DNA of 64,000 nt from the NCBI GenBank assembly GCA_025558095.1, contig JAIVFI010000009.1, positions 682,001 to 746,000 on the forward strand. Direction: 5' to 3'. This stretch comes from Hyaloraphidium curvatum (Eukaryota; Monoblepharomycota; Hyaloraphidiomycetes; Hyaloraphidiales; Hyaloraphidiaceae). Made by a program: the position numbers and the translations under genes. Within the stretch, counting starts at the first letter, position 1. Each line of letters opens with the position of its first letter. Of this stretch, positions 34,019-46,995 are shown piece after piece. Under the pieces are notes generated by a model. The model was given only the letters and a program-made list of their open reading frames with translations. It searched no databases and had not been told where the DNA came from.

Positions 34019-37000
34019 TCAAGACACAAGAAGGCCCGCGCCGCGAAGCTTGTCCCTGACCGCTTCCGCCGCCGCCGCGCATTCGGACGCCTTTGCCGGC
34101 GCCTTTTCCCAGCCCCCACCGGCAGAGACTCGGTCCCCCAGCATCCTCATCAACAGGTCCAGCACGATCGGCGCGAACCACCTGAGCGCCGCGGTTTGCC
34201 GATCGCCCGCCGCTTGTCCGGCGGGGAGGTAGCCGCTCCTGATCCTCTTGACCACGACCGGCAGACCCTCCAGACCGCGCTCGAGCTCCCCGCCTTCCTG
34301 GCCCGTGAGTCGCTGGACCAGCGGCACGGCCAACTCGGCCTGCTCAGAAATGTCCTTGAACTGCTCCACGTTGTCGCCGATGATCCCCATGACCTGCTTC
34401 AGCGCCGTGAAGATCGTGTTGCCCCCCGCGTCTGCCTCCGAGTCCTGCCTTGCCCGCCGCAGCATCGCGACGCCCGATGCGATCTGCTCGTCCGTTTCTG
34501 CCTCGAGCAGCAGCGCACGACCCTGCTCCAGCAGGGCAGCCACGACCGGGTGGTGGGCGTCCTCGATCCAGATGGCGCCAAACATGCACCGCGTCATGAG
34601 CACAAGCCACGAGGTGATGCCGTCGCGCGCGCGCTCCATCTGCTCCTCGTCCATCTGCGCGCCCATCCTCAGCGACCGGAAGAGGCGAGGGTCGATGCCC
34701 GAGAAGGGCCTGTCGAGCACGCAGAGCAAGTCGAACTCGAGGCCGCGGCACTCGTCGAGCGAGAGATTCAGGAGGGGTCCATGCCCGGCTCGGGACAGGT
34801 CCGACGGCGCCTTGGATCCCGTGCGCAGCACGACAAAGTCGAGGCCCGAGGCGTCGATGAGCCGGCGCGCCGCATCCGCGTTGCGGCACTGAAGCACGGG
34901 CGGTGAGTCCCAGAGCGCGGAGCGGATCACGGCATCGACGGCGAAGTCGTCAAAATCCGACTTGTAGAAGGGCTTGAGCCAGGTCTGCAGGACGGCGTCG
35001 AGCACCTTTAGCACCCCGACGGGGCAGCGGAAGTTAATCGAGAGGGTGACCGAGTGGTGCTCGAGCTTGTCCCTGGTGACCGTGCACGCCTCGGCCAGGG
35101 CGGTGCGCACGCCCGTGCGGCGCGCCGCGGACTCCCTCCCGACACTCTGCTTGCTGTCCAGGCCGACGATCACCGATCCCGGCTTGCCGCTCGAGAGCGC
35201 CAGGATCTTGATCTGGAGCGGGGTCAGCGACTGCGCCTCGTCGATCAGCATGGGGCCGAAGAAGCGGGCCAGCCCCGCCGCGCCGCCGCCGGGCTGCGTC
35301 CACGTCTCCTTGAGGAACTCCCAGAGGTCGGCCTCGTCGCGCAAGCCGCGCTCGGTCTTCCAGGAGCCGTACCACGCGAGGTAGAAACGGTCGACCCAGA
35401 GACCCGCAATGCGGTCCGTGTCCGTCTCTCCGCGGGTCCGGGCAGCCGAGGCAAAGTCCGAGTACGTGACCCTCGGCCATCCCTGGGGCCAGAGCTGGTC
35501 TATCCGCTCGCGAACGGTCTGCACATTGATCTCGGGGTACGAGCGGAGCACTTGGTCTCGGAGGCGGGAGGTGGGGAGGAGGACGACGGCGCCAGGGATG
35601 GCCTTGGCGATCTCGGACAGAACTGCGGCGGACAACAGTCAGAGCGGGCCTAAACTGGAATTTAGTGCGAATGCGCCCACCTGTCGTCTTGCCGTTACCG
35701 GCCGAGCCTTTGATGAAGAGGGCAACGTTGCGGCGGCAACCAAGCTCGATAGCCGCGGCCTCCTGCCTCGTCAGGACCGCCGACGTGCGGCCCGTGTCCG
35801 GATCCGCCTCGATGAGCATGTCCAGGTTGCCGAGGAACCTCCGCGGGAGGAAGAAGTTGGCGCCCATGTCCGGGTTGGCCGCAATGTCCTGGCGGAAGGC
35901 AAGGACGATGTCGCGCACGCGTTCGGCGTGTCCACCGAGACGAGCATCCAGTTCCACTTCGCCCTCGGGGCTTCCAGCAGCCTCTGTGGAGATGACGACC
36001 CCGGCAAATTCTATCTGCTCCAGGATCCCGCCAGCGTGGGCGATCGTCTTGGAAAAGCCCTGAAAAAGGGTGCGCTGAGCATGGGAAGCTTTCTACGAAT
36101 GAGTTGGCTCACCTTGTGGTTCAAAACGATAGCCGTGATGAGGTAGGTGTTAGCGGCCAGCTCGACGTAGAAGATGCGCTCCTTCTTGTTCAGACGACCC
36201 TCAAAGACGCGGTCCGCGACCTTTTTCTGGTGCTGGTGGAGCGCACGACCTTCGAACATGGCCATGACCTTGTCCTTCGCGTCGATGGCCAGCAGCTCGC
36301 GGTACGTGTGCGCAGTCAGGAGCACTTGCAGGGCCGCCGCCTTGCCAGGTCCACGAGGCTTGGCAGTCTCGCCGGTGATGCTCCTCGACGGAGCAGGGGG
36401 CTGCGATGATTGTCCGCCGACGCGGCTCTGCTTCGCGTAAAGGCTGCCATTCTCCCGCACGAGCTCCTTGCCCTTGCCAGATCCACGTCCTGCAGGTCCG
36501 GAAGACGCAGGCCTCGCCGCGAAGATAGATCGCACCAGATCGTTCGAAATGCCCTTCGAGACCTCGCCAAGAAGTGCTCGGAACCAGGCGAGAAGGGTCG
36601 TGTACGCGGCTTCCGCTTCGCTGTTGCTGTCTGCCTTCTTGTCCGAACCAGTAGACGGAACCCGCGCCGACGGCGGCAGCCATCCTTTGGGGTGAACAAG
36701 ATCGCAGTCGTCGACGGTACAAGCTTGCCCGCGGGGACACGGCTTGGCAACGCGTGCACCGGTCGCTGGCCGGCTCTCGGCCGACTGAGCGAGTTGTCGC
36801 TCGCACTCCACGAGGTCTGCAGTGAGCCTCTTTTCCAAAGCCAAAGCCTGTTTGGTCCGTCCTCCAGGCATTGCGAGCAGCTCGGCAAGGTTCGTCTGTG
36901 CCGTGCTCAACAAGGTCAATGCCCTCTTCGGGAGCGGAGACGGAAGAGCGGCAAACTCGTCGCGCTGCAGCTCCGCGTATTCCAGCAAAGCGCGTTTCCG

Positions 37001-39766
37001 AAGATCCGGTTCCGAACTCTTGGTCCGCTCCAACACCGCTCGCAAATCCGTGGCGGCCTGCGCGAGTTGGCCAAGCCGTCGCCTGACCACGGCTCGTTCA
37101 AGGTAAAGAGCGATGTTCTGAGGCTGAATTCGAATGCTCTGTGAGGCAGACGCCAAGGCCTCCTCCAAACGACCATCTTTGGCGAGCTTTTGCACGAGCG
37201 CTGCAAGATCCTTTGTCTCCGACTCCTTGGACGACTCTTTGGACGAATCCTTCGACTTGCGATCTCGGTCCACCGCGTCGTGTTCCTTTCCGATCTCGAG
37301 CTCGACGCGGACCACGGTGAATCGTCGCCCGTCGGCCGTCTCGACAAAGAAGCCCAGACTCGGATCTCGCAAGGCCTCCGCCGTCCATTTCGGCATCGAA
37401 CGGAAGCCATAGTACTTTCCATCGGCCCAGACGTCGGCCGAGACGGGAAGGGTCCCCTCGAAAGGCACGTCCAAATCCTCGTAGGTGTCCGACTTCGTGC
37501 TGAGGAGCGAGAAATCAACGAGGTACGTCCGCTTGAACGTCTTCGGAACCCGAGGTGTCTGCTCCCCAGACAGGTCGTAGAACCCAATGAACATGCCCAG
37601 GTCATCTCCCGATTTCTGGAGCAGGAAGCGGAAGCTGAGCTTCGGCTCGCCTCGCCACTTCAGCGCGGGCCCGAGGTTCGACGCACTCCCATCGGCCAGC
37701 ACCTTCGCAACGTCAAAAGTGACATGGTGCACAAGTCGGTCGTTGCCGTTGAAGTCCTCCCCCACGAGCTTCGAACACGCGAGCCGGAGCTCAATGTCGG
37801 GCTTCTTCGCGACCTTGGCGAGCTCCTGCGCGGTCACGAGAAAGTCGCCCTTCTTCTTGATGTCCTTCTCCGTCGCCAACACCTTGTCCAGTTCCGCCCG
37901 GATCGTCCGCTCGTTGCGCTCCCGGTAGGCTCTCAGGCTCAGGAATTCGGTCCAGCTGGCCGGCAGATCAAGGTCAATCATGGTCAGCCTGAAGCGGATC
38001 ACGAGGCGGCCCCGTTTGGAGAACTCGGGATGAGCCAGGGGATCGGCCAACGACACCGGAATCATGACGGAAAAGAAGCGGCTCTGGCCAAGGGTGTGCC
38101 GGCCTTCCCGCTGGGGATGCTCCACGCCCCGCTTGTCGACCGCGGAGAAGGTCCACTTCATGGCCATCCGGAAACCCTGCGGCGGGATTCGGCGCAGGCC
38201 GCAATGAACTTGAGCGTGGAGACCGTAGCTGGTTTGGTCCCGAAGCACGTAGAGGGCGACGTCCTGCCAGTTGAACGGCAGCGAATCTGCAGGTCCCGAA
38301 ACCGGCATTTCGTAGTCCACCGAGATCTCGTCTCCGCTGACAGAGGGCTCTTGGAGCGGAGGCCAAGGCTCCTTCAAGATCCTGTACGCCCGCCGCACCT
38401 TGACGGCCTTCCAAAAGGACGCGAGGCGGCTGGCGGCATCATGTCGTCTTGCGCGCTCCTCAAGTGCCTTGCCGTATTCTGTCCGCGCCCGATACCCCTT
38501 CCAGGTCGCCGAAAGCCGAGTAGCAGAACGTTCTCGCAGGGCCCGGCGTGCTTCCACAGCCGCCCTCCGTCGTCGACGTTCGACGTGGCTCCTGTAGGCA
38601 CTGGCGATCTTTTCGGCCGCCACTTCCTCCGCAGCAATGCGCTCCAGCTCCGCAGCCTCGAACTCCTGCCTCGCCTCGGGAAGCAGGCCCGAGAAGCGAG
38701 TCCGGCGGTCACGTTCCTTGACGATCCGCATTGCATCCAAGTAATCGCGCAACCAGACACAACGAGGCTCGTTCGTTGTCCGTGTCCGGCGCAGAATGCG
38801 GTCCCATTCGACGTCCAGCAGTCTGGTATTCATTCTGTCCAGTATCGTCCGCACTTGGATACGTTGAACCAAGGCCGATTGTGGATACGCAGGACTGTTG
38901 AGAGTCGGCCAAAGTTGTTCGTCCAATTTGATGAAATTGTGCGCCAAGGTCACTGCAAGTTCACGCCGTTCGGCGCTCAGTACGTCGTAGAGATGCAGAA
39001 CGCAACGGGCGTCAGTCGCCAGCTTCGCAAGCTGCCCCTCTGTCCAGCCGTGCTCCTTGACGCGATCAGCCAGCTGAAATCTTTCACACAGGGTGTCATA
39101 GATGTCCAGAGCTATCGAACCGGAAGCCATGGAATGTCTCGGCCCCTTGGCATCCGCGAAAACTGCCAAGCGGAGACAAAGGTCCGAGCAAACAGCCGAA
39201 TGCAGTCCCGAGCGCACGTACGAAACCAGAGCCGGAAGGTCGTGGTCCAGCATCCCATAATGTGACCCATCCGGCCGCGCAGGCCCGTTCCCAATACAGA
39301 AACGGTCAATCGGAATCTCGGGAACTTCCTCAAAGGCACCATCCCGCGCCACCCTCTCCCGCACGGTTCGAACGATTGTGGCGTCATCGGCGACGACTCC
39401 AAACACCGCCTGGACCTTCGTGTCCAAGCAAAGCCCGGCGAGCGCGGCGAGGTCCTCTGCCTCGTCCGCCCACGCGTCCTCCAGGGCCTCGACCCAATCG
39501 CTCCCATCGGCCGGTGGGTTCGCGGGCGACGGCAGCGTCTCCGCATCTCTGCCCAGCTTCTTCAGCGCGCCGAGCAGGCGAGGCAGCGGGCGACACGCGG
39601 CCGCCCATTTCTTGCGCTCCGTGCCCGACGCGTTCGGCGGAGCCGGTGGCCACGCCTTGAGCGCGTTCAGGGCCGCGACTGCCTCGGCCGCGGGTGATTT
39701 CCGCTTCGCTTTCGGCAGCGATGTCGGAGAATTGCGCTCATCGGCGCCGTCGGCCGTGTCGTTCAT
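34019..39766 (-). CDS. TRANK1-like giant with IQ, TPR, CCCH finger and SF1 helicase segments
   Basis: Three exons, 39766-36113, 36059-35681 and 35622-34019, join in phase to 1878 residues. The first part has basic IQ-like helices (IASAYRSHVERRRRRAAVEA, RLSATWKGYRARTEYGKAL), then unassigned regions, a TPR-like pair (GRLEEALASASQSIRIQPQN), and a CCCH finger (CPRGQACTVDDCDLVHPKGW). The helicase follows: Walker A GSAGNGKTT at 1336-1344 (formed just before intron 2), DEAQ near 1472-1475, INFRCPVGVLKVLDAVL, LSLDECRGLEFDLLCVLD and VLMTRCMFGAIW as motif VI-like. TRANK1 and related SF1 UvrD-like proteins share this TPR-plus-helicase layout. Role in nucleic-acid or RNP remodelling is inferred. Both introns are 53-58 nt. 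Confidence 0.75.
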
Positions 39767-39960
39767 GCCTCGCCACTGCCTTCACGACGCTCGGGCGCAC
39801 GGGCACCAACTCGCGTCGACGCTACCCCGATCATCACCTAAGTCGGCCTCATCGCCATGAAAAGACCATTCTTGAATTGTACCGTTACGTAAGTATCTTG
39901 ATTCACAGTACCTTGAAGTGGGGATGCTCCATTGCGCGTTTCTGCTCCCCACGATCTATG

Positions 39961-40905
39961 CTACTCCAACCTCCCGCGCTCAACCTCCTCCGTTGCCCAT
40001 TTCACCACGTGCAGATGATTGTACTTTCGAGCAACCTTGGCTATCAACCCGGCTGATCCCGTGGGGATGGCGTCGACAGAGTCGAGCGCCTCCATCATAG
40101 CCGCCAAGTTGCCCTTTTCGGCTGCCCCCAGCAGTCCCGCCACGGAGCAGTGAACTCCATAACCCTTCAGAAGCGCAACAATCCGCATCTGTCCTTCCTG
40201 CACGGCGAGGTCCATGGCATAGCTAAACACGGGCTGCGGTGCGTCCATCGCGGCCCTCGCGGAGACTTCGATCAGATCCATGGGAAGCTCCGACTGCTTC
40301 TCAAAGAGGAAGCGCATGAAAGTCTCGTGCCCGCGAACAGCAGCCGCCACGACGATGTGCCGCCATCCGGCCGGGGCAAGAACGGCCGAGCACCGCAAGT
40401 GCTCCAGCAGCAGCCTGAAGACGGCCACGTTGCCCGTGTTCGCCGCGAGATAGAGACATCGGTCATTAATGCGGCATCCCCAGCTCAGAAGAGTGGAGAC
40501 AACTTGGTCACAACAGAAGCTGTCGGCACGCACCGCACGCTCCAGGGCGTGCTCAGGGTCAAACGGCACGCCCAGCTTTTGCATCGAAGCAATCATGTCC
40601 ACGAAGCCGTACTCCATGCTGACATGGAAGGCAAAGCGGAGGTCCTGGGGCTGGAGGCGCCGTGCGGCCGTGGAAACGATCCAGTGCGCCAGAGCGCGGT
40701 AGTGCAAAGGAGGCTGGAATGCCGTACTCAAGTGGTTCAGCACCGATTGCAACTCTTCGGGGGACCGTCGAGCAAGGACGTTGCAAGCCGCTCCCTCGAG
40801 GTCCAGGGAGATGAGCACCGTTCGGTTGGAGCGCCTGAGCATCTCCGCCCGGGCACCTGCACCGCACAGGTAGAAGGGGTGTTGCGCCAGAAGGTGCGGC
40901 AGCAT
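39961..40905 (-). CDS. Ankyrin-repeat protein
   Basis: A single-exon frame of 314 residues begins at ATG 40905, with a stop just upstream in frame. Irregular ankyrin-like helix pairs are spread over the protein: FAFHVSMEYGFVDMIASMQK, LYLAANTGNVAVFRLLLEHL, HIVVAAAVRGHETFMRFLFE, AMDLAVQEGQMRIVALLKGY and LLGAAEKGNLAAMMEALDSV. Such degenerate repeats are typical of expanded fungal ankyrin families; the protein is probably a scaffold. No other domain is seen. It lies head-to-head with the lipase-like gene across a 324-bp spacer. Confidence 0.7.
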   Translation of the reverse strand: MLPHLLAQHPFYLCGAGARAEMLRRSNRTVLISLDLEGAACNVLARRSPEELQSVLNHLSTAFQPPLHYRALAHWIVSTAARRLQPQDLRFAFHVSMEYGFVDMIASMQKLGVPFDPEHALERAVRADSFCCDQVVSTLLSWGCRINDRCLYLAANTGNVAVFRLLLEHLRCSAVLAPAGWRHIVVAAAVRGHETFMRFLFEKQSELPMDLIEVSARAAMDAPQPVFSYAMDLAVQEGQMRIVALLKGYGVHCSVAGLLGAAEKGNLAAMMEALDSVDAIPTGSAGLIAKVARKYNHLHVVKWATEEVERGRLE

Positions 40906-41229
40906 AAAGTTGCGGTTAAAGATTTCCTCCAGGATGCTGCAGGAGACCCGTCATGCCACGTCCCGCGCGGGAACCAGGGGTTGCGACCGACCGAGTGCGG
41001 AGTTCCGAAGGCAGGCCGCAGAAGCTCTGCAACGAGCACAAGGCACGGATCCGAAGGCATGTGATGGAGGCATTTGGAAGCGGTTTGCCGCGAGCGGCGT
41101 CGTTCCGCGCCATCGAGCCAGGGTCGGGATGCGGCACGTCACCCCGCGCGTGCTTTGTTTGGACCGCGTCGGTCCACATCGCGGGACCCCGAAGGAGAAC
41201 AATCGCGCCGAGGCTGGCCGTCGACAGCC
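40906..41229. other. Divergent promoter region
   Basis: A 324-bp spacer between the ankyrin gene (minus) and the lipase-like gene (plus), so it should hold both promoters. No TATA element is obvious. Confidence 0.5.
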
Positions 41230-42898
41230 ATGTCTGCCTCGCGATTTCTTCGTCTCCGCAATTTGGCGGCGCCCCACCGGCTCCGCGCGGCGTCACTTCG
41301 GTCCACGCAAGTCGCGACGCGTGGACTGGCTCTCCGGGGGGCCACGTGTACGGACTTTGGCGCGCGCAGGCTCGCTTCTTCCGATTCGCGGACGGAGCCG
41401 ACGACCGCGCAGACGGAAGTCACGCAGGAAGCGGAGGACTTCGTGTCTTCCCGATTGATCCCGCGGTCGTTGCTGGGCAGCCTTGTCGACTTCACCGAGC
41501 CGGACTTTTCCTTCCTCAAAGGAGATCTTGTTCTCGTTCACGGCTTCGCGGGTGCCCAGCTCGCCGATACCCACGCCAAGATCCTCGCGTGGCCGCCGCA
41601 GGACATCGTGTCGACGCTGAGCCGCGTTGCCATCAACTGGCCGGGCGTCTCGGTTCCGCTGAGCGAAGCGACTGAAACGGACCTTACCGAAGACGGCGAG
41701 GGCGACGCCGAATCGGACTTGGTCAGCGACGAAGGCATCGGGAGGCTTGCGCTGCCCCTGGATTTCCCTTGGTCCGAGCCAGACGGATCCAACGATGAGG
41801 AGATCGAGTGGCACTACGCCAAGCTCCGATTCAAGAAGGCCGGGTTCGCTCACGTGTTTCCCCCTTACGAGATGTCCATCAAGCTGCGGGACGCCTTGCG
41901 AGCCGTGGAGGCCGGAACGGCGCAGTTGGCGCCGTCACAACGGTTCCGGCTTCACGAGTTTGACTATGATTTTCGCCTCGACAACCTCTACAATGCCAGG
42001 CGCTTCGCCAAGTTCTTGCGCCAGATTGCCGAGCGGAGTGGAGGATCCCAGATCAACATCGTCGCCCGTCAGTTCTCGTTGCTCCCTTTACTGCGATAGA
42101 TCCTGACTCCTTCCCATGTTTCCCAGACTCAATGGGCGGGCAGATTGCGCTGTCTGCCCTCAGTCCAGTTGTTTCACCCCAGACTCCTCTGGTCAACTCG
42201 ATCCTCTTCTGTGGCAGTCCTTTCCAAGAGGTGCCGACTATCCGTAAGGCTTCACATATCTGCGCCAGCTTCTGATGCCTGATCGAACACCGGTAGTCTA
42301 CATGTTTCTTCATCCCCATCCTTTCCTCCCGCTCTCCCCGCTGGACTCGCTCTCGTGGCGCTCCGGCTATGGCTTCTTGCCTGCGAAGCCAGCCCCTTCG
42401 AAGGCTCTCTTGACGGGTCCTTTCGGTTCCCGCTCGGACTTGGACCTCAACTACCAGGATCCCGATGTCTGGATCGGCACGAACCTTGCCAATCCGCTCA
42501 TCCGCGGATTCGATGGCGACGTTGACAAGGCCCGCGACTTTCTTGCCCGCGCGCTGGATGCCGCGGCCAAGTTCAGGTCGACCTTGCAGGCTATCGAACG
42601 CGAGCAGGATTCCTCGCCCGCCGCCGTCCCTCGAATGGCGACGCTCTTCTCGCGCTCGTATCGGACTCCCACGCGCGTTCTCGTCCGGTCGGAAGGGACC
42701 TCGCATGATCCCAAAGTGACCCACGTGATCAGACCGGCCTTCTTCGCTCCTGGGGACGGGATCGTCCCACTGAACGCCCTGAGGCTGTCGCGCGGGTGGG
42801 ACTACAAGCTGATTCCCTCATACGGACATCATGCGGGGATCATGGGCGACGTGGGAGGCGTGGCACGGGGCCTACGGTACTGCGTTCTGGGGGAATAA
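41230..42898 (+). CDS. Alpha/beta hydrolase, lipase/LCAT-like, with mitochondrial presequence
   Basis: Exons 41230-42067, 42127-42243 and 42297-42898 give 518 residues. The first about 50 residues are Arg/Ser/Ala-rich without acids (RFLRLRNLAAPHRLRAASLR), as in mitochondrial targeting peptides. The fold starts at LKGDLVLVHGFAGAQLAD; the nucleophile motif INIVAHSMGGQIALSAL is created by splicing, with Ser near 281. A likely acid is in APGDGIVP (Asp near 472) and the histidine in SYGHHAGIMGD (near 496). The triad order fits LCAT-like and bacterial-type lipases. An acidic insert (TDLTEDGEGDAESDL) is unusual. It may act on phospholipids or acylglycerols; substrate unknown. Confidence 0.7.
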
Positions 42899-42949
42899 TC
42901 AATCTCATTGTCCAATGCTGATAGACAACCGTTTGCTGCACATCCGATC

Positions 42950-45900
42950 TCAAACCTTGTGACCTGGAACCTGCAGCGAGTTGGTGTTTGTGCCGTTGGT
43001 GGACGGAAGAGAATCGTTCGTGGGTTGCTTCGCCGGCACTGGCTGCAGCTCGTAGATGCTCTGGGAGATGTTGCTACCGGCCCTGTCCATCTTGGCAATC
43101 CCCGTTGCCTCCTCCAGCTTCGCAATGCTGGCATCCGTAGCGTTCCGCTTGAGTGAGTGGTGAATGCGCTGCCTGTTGCGGGGAAGAAGCGTCAACATCG
43201 GCCACGTATGAAGCGGGCCCGCATGAACGCACTCGTAGTGAACAAAGCCCTCGTCGGCGCCTTCGTGCTCGGGCTCGTCCCCTTCGCCGAGGTGGACCCC
43301 GGTCGGCGTGGCGGAGGGCGGGTTCCAGAACGACGAGCGCCGCTTGAAGAGCTTCCACAGCTCGGCCGCGATGAAGAAGATCACCAGGGCAGCGGCGATG
43401 ATGCCCCACTGCCAGGTGATGAGGTAGTGCAAGAAAACGCTGGGCGAATTGATGTCAGCACGCGCTATAGCTCTGCAACAACGACGAACGTACTTGACAT
43501 TGACCCAAGGGATGTAGACCGTCAAGATGGTGCCGATAGTAGCAGCAATGACGATGTACCAAAGCAGCTTGTTCTCGAAAAAGCGCATCTTGAACATTGA
43601 TCGACGGGCCTGCAGATGGGGAGACGTTGTAGCCCGGCACAGATTCAGGCTGTTTGAGGCACTCACGTCACGGCAGTTGTACCCGTGAAGACAGAGAAGC
43701 AAGCAAAGCATGGTATAGGCAGTCGCCCTCGCCTTGAAGATGGGGATGCAGCTGTCCTCGGTCATGCCGTGGTTGCAATCTCCCGTCGTGTTGGGGTCGA
43801 CCTCGGAGTACATGACGCCGATGAAGGCGCCGAGCGTCATCCCGCCCATCAGGATCCCGTCTGCCGCGAACGTTAGCAGAGCCAGCAGCAAAGTTGCGGA
43901 AGACCCACAAAAGAAGGTATCCCAGATGACTTCCTTCGAAAACAGACCCTCGCTCTTTTGCCGCGGCGGCCGGAGCATGATGTCCGGGTCCGCGTTCTCC
44001 TGCCCGAGGGCGAGCGCGATGGGCGATGAGGTCACCATGTTGATCCAAAGGACCTCGATCGGCGACATGGGGAAGATGGCGTGGCCGTAGCGGTCCTTGA
44101 AGGCCAGACCGCACACAAGAGCGATGACCTCGGCGACGTTGCCGGAGAGAAGGTGGACGACGAACTTGCTGTTGTTTGGTGGAGGGCTCGTCAGCAACCG
44201 GGTGATCGACCCGCAGATGGTAGCTACGCACCTGATGTTGATGAAGATCCTACGGCCCTCCGCGACGGCGTTGACGATCGTCTCGAAGTTGTCGTCTGTG
44301 AGCACGATCGAGGCGACCTGCTTGGTGACCTCGGACCCGCCGAGACCCATGGCGATCCCCACGTCCGACATCTTGATTGCTGGAGCGTCGTTGCTCCCGT
44401 CACCAGTCATGACGACGAACCTATCCCTGCGGTGCAGCGCCTCGACCATCTTGACCTTGGTCTGAGGCGAGCACCGCGCAAGCACGTTGGGCAACGACGG
44501 CAGGCCGTCGACCTGCTCAATCGTCATCTTGTCGAACGTGCTGGCGGGCAGGACGAGCGAGCGCTCCTCGGGCACGATGATGTCGACCTGCTTGGCGATG
44601 GCCTCGGCGGTCTTTGGGTGGTCGCCCGTGGCCATGTGGACAGTGATGCCGGCGTCGCGGCAGATGAGGACGGCGGGGCGTGTCTCCTGCCGCGGAGGGT
44701 CGTACATGCTGGGATCGGCGTCAGACTGGTGCGCGCGAACCGAGACCCGTGAGGCCTACCCAATGACGCCGAGGAAAATCATCTGCTGCTCGGCGTTCTC
44801 GCGGACCGACCATCCCATGTCGATGTTGAGCTGCTCCGGGTTCGAGATGTCCTTGTCGGCCGGGACCACCTCCGTGCGGTACCCAAAGCCGAGCACGCGC
44901 ATGGCGTCGCCGGCCATTTCGAGCATCTTGGCATCGGCGGTCGGGCCGATCGCTGAAGAAAGAGGTCTGAAACTGGTGAAACGTAATGTCCGGGACGCAC
45001 TCACATGCGTCCAGGGGGGTCTCGGCGCCTCCCGCGGCCAGGTAGCCCTTCGACACCTCGAGCACCCTTTCGAGCGCGCCCTTGGCGAGGAAGTAGACCG
45101 TGCGCGTGGGCTCGTGCAGGTACATGACCGTCATGCGCTTGATCGTGGGGTCGAACGGGTGCTCGCCGACGAACTTCATCTCCGACAGGAAGGGGTCGTC
45201 CGCGACGAGGCCCTTGCGGGCGAGCACCTCGAGCGCGACCTCGGTGGGATCACCCGTGGACTTCCAGGCCTTGTCCTCGTCGTCGAAGAAGAGGTCGCAG
45301 GTGACACACTTCTTGCAGACCAGCATCAGTTTGTCTGAAGGAGCAAGTCTTCAGTGACCCGAAATGAGTCGGCCCGATTCCTCCACTCACACTGCGCGGG
45401 GTCCTTCTTGATCTCCTCCTTGCTCACGACGGCCGTCGTAGCCTTGTCCGTGATCTCGCCCTCAGGAAGCAGCCCCTTGCCCGCCACCTCGTAGTCCCTG
45501 CCCGCGACCCAGTACCGCGTGACCACCATCTTGCCCTCCGTGAGCGTTCCCGTCTTGTCCGAGCAGATGTTGGTCACCTGCCCCAGCGCCTCGAGCGCGT
45601 TGAGCCGGCGCACGATTGCTTTCTGCTTGGCCATCCGCGCCACGCCGACGGACATGGTCACCGTGACGACGGCGGGGAGGCCCTCGGGGAGGATGGCCAC
45701 GCCGACCGAGACGGCGTACAGGAGCAGGGAGGAGGAAAAGGTCATGCCGTTGACGGCGAAGACGAGGAGGCCGAGGAGGATGGCGCAGACCAGGAGGACG
45801 TACATGAGCTGCCGACGCCGAATGAGTTATGTGCTGAGGACGCTTCCCGGAAACCGCCCACCTTGTCCATGGTGACCTGCAGCGGGGTCTTCTCGTGCCA

Positions 45901-46995
45901 CCCAAGCACGTCCTCGATCCACCAGAGGAACTTGTTCTTGCCCGGCGGCGGCCCCTTGTCCTTCTTGTCGTCGCTCAGCGACTCGGCGATCTTGCCGATC
46001 TCGGTGCACAGGCTCGTGGCGACCACCACGCCGTGCCCGCGGCCCTTGGTCACCACGGTGTTCATGAAACACATGTGTTTCCTGTCGCCCACGCCGATTT
46101 CGGGGTCCGAAATGGCTTCGTCCTTCTTGGAAACGGGGAGCGACTCGCCTGTCAGCAGCGCCTCGTCCATCTCCAGGTTCACCGCGTTGGCCACGCGCAG
46201 GTCCGCGGGGCAGATGTCGCCCTCCTCGAGGTAGACCACGTCCCCGGGCACCACCTCGCGCGTGGGGATCGATTCAATCTCGTGGTCGCGCATGACGCGC
46301 GCCGTTGGGGACGACATGTTCTTGAGCGCCTCCATGGTCTTTTCGCCCTGGTACTCTTGCCAGAAGCCGATGGCCGTGTTGATGATGATGACGATCACCA
46401 GCGAAACGGCGACGGGCTGCGGGGGACGGGGTTCAGCATTGGCGGCCGACGCGGTCCGGCTCCGGCGGTTCAACGTACGTAGTCGGCAACCACGAAAGAG
46501 AAGATCATGGCAATGGTCAGCACGAGGTTCATGGCATTGAACAGGTTCCCCTGTGGGTCGCCAGAATCGCCGTCGGGAGTTCGGGGAAGCGGGTTCGACG
46601 TGGGCGCGGAAACACGTCAGGGCGCCCTCTGGAACCCCCGAAGCCGGCAACGCACGAGAAGAATCTTGAAGGCCGAGGGGCCCGAGCTGCCAAAGAGCTC
46701 ATTGAACCCGAGCTCCTTGTGCCGTGCCTGAAGGACCCAAGGAGGCCGTCAGCACGCAACACATCCCGTCCCGAGGGCCACCAACCGCCGCCGTGGCAGG
46801 GTCCAATCCCGTCTTGAGGTCTGCGCCCGGAATCGGGGATTACTGCCGCCCCTAGGCCGCAAAATCGGCAGGAAACCGACCGGTCCCGTAGAACTTGGCC
46901 ACCTCCTCCGGCGCCGACGTCCACACCGGCTTCCCCGCCCGCCCCGCGAACGCGCGCTGCCGCTCGACGGCGGCCTGCAGGTCCTTGGTCGACAT
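42950..46995 (-). CDS. P-type II cation-transporting ATPase, closest to ENA (IID) group
   Basis: Thirteen exons close in phase to 1104 residues: 46995-46881, 46820-46786, 46727-46656, 46550-46479, 46416-45862, 45808-45391, 45334-45005, 44952-44760, 44708-44232, 44168-43667, 43609-43494, 43439-43233, 43172-42950. Motifs in order: [60 protein letters not shown] (phospho-Asp about 367), [28 protein letters not shown] and [13 protein letters not shown]. The [19 protein letters not shown] segment appears only after splicing. The N-terminal and A-domain text resembles fungal ENA Na+/K+ pumps, while PEGLP resembles Ca2+ pumps, so the ion (Na+, K+ or Ca2+) is open. Its stop is 51 bp from the convergent lipase gene. 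Confidence 0.85.

Noticed and set aside
36011-36062. End of the first large frame of the helicase giant as a separate gene with its own stop
   Set aside because: A 53-nt intron with good borders joins it in phase to the Walker A exon, and the combined layout matches TRANK1-like proteins.
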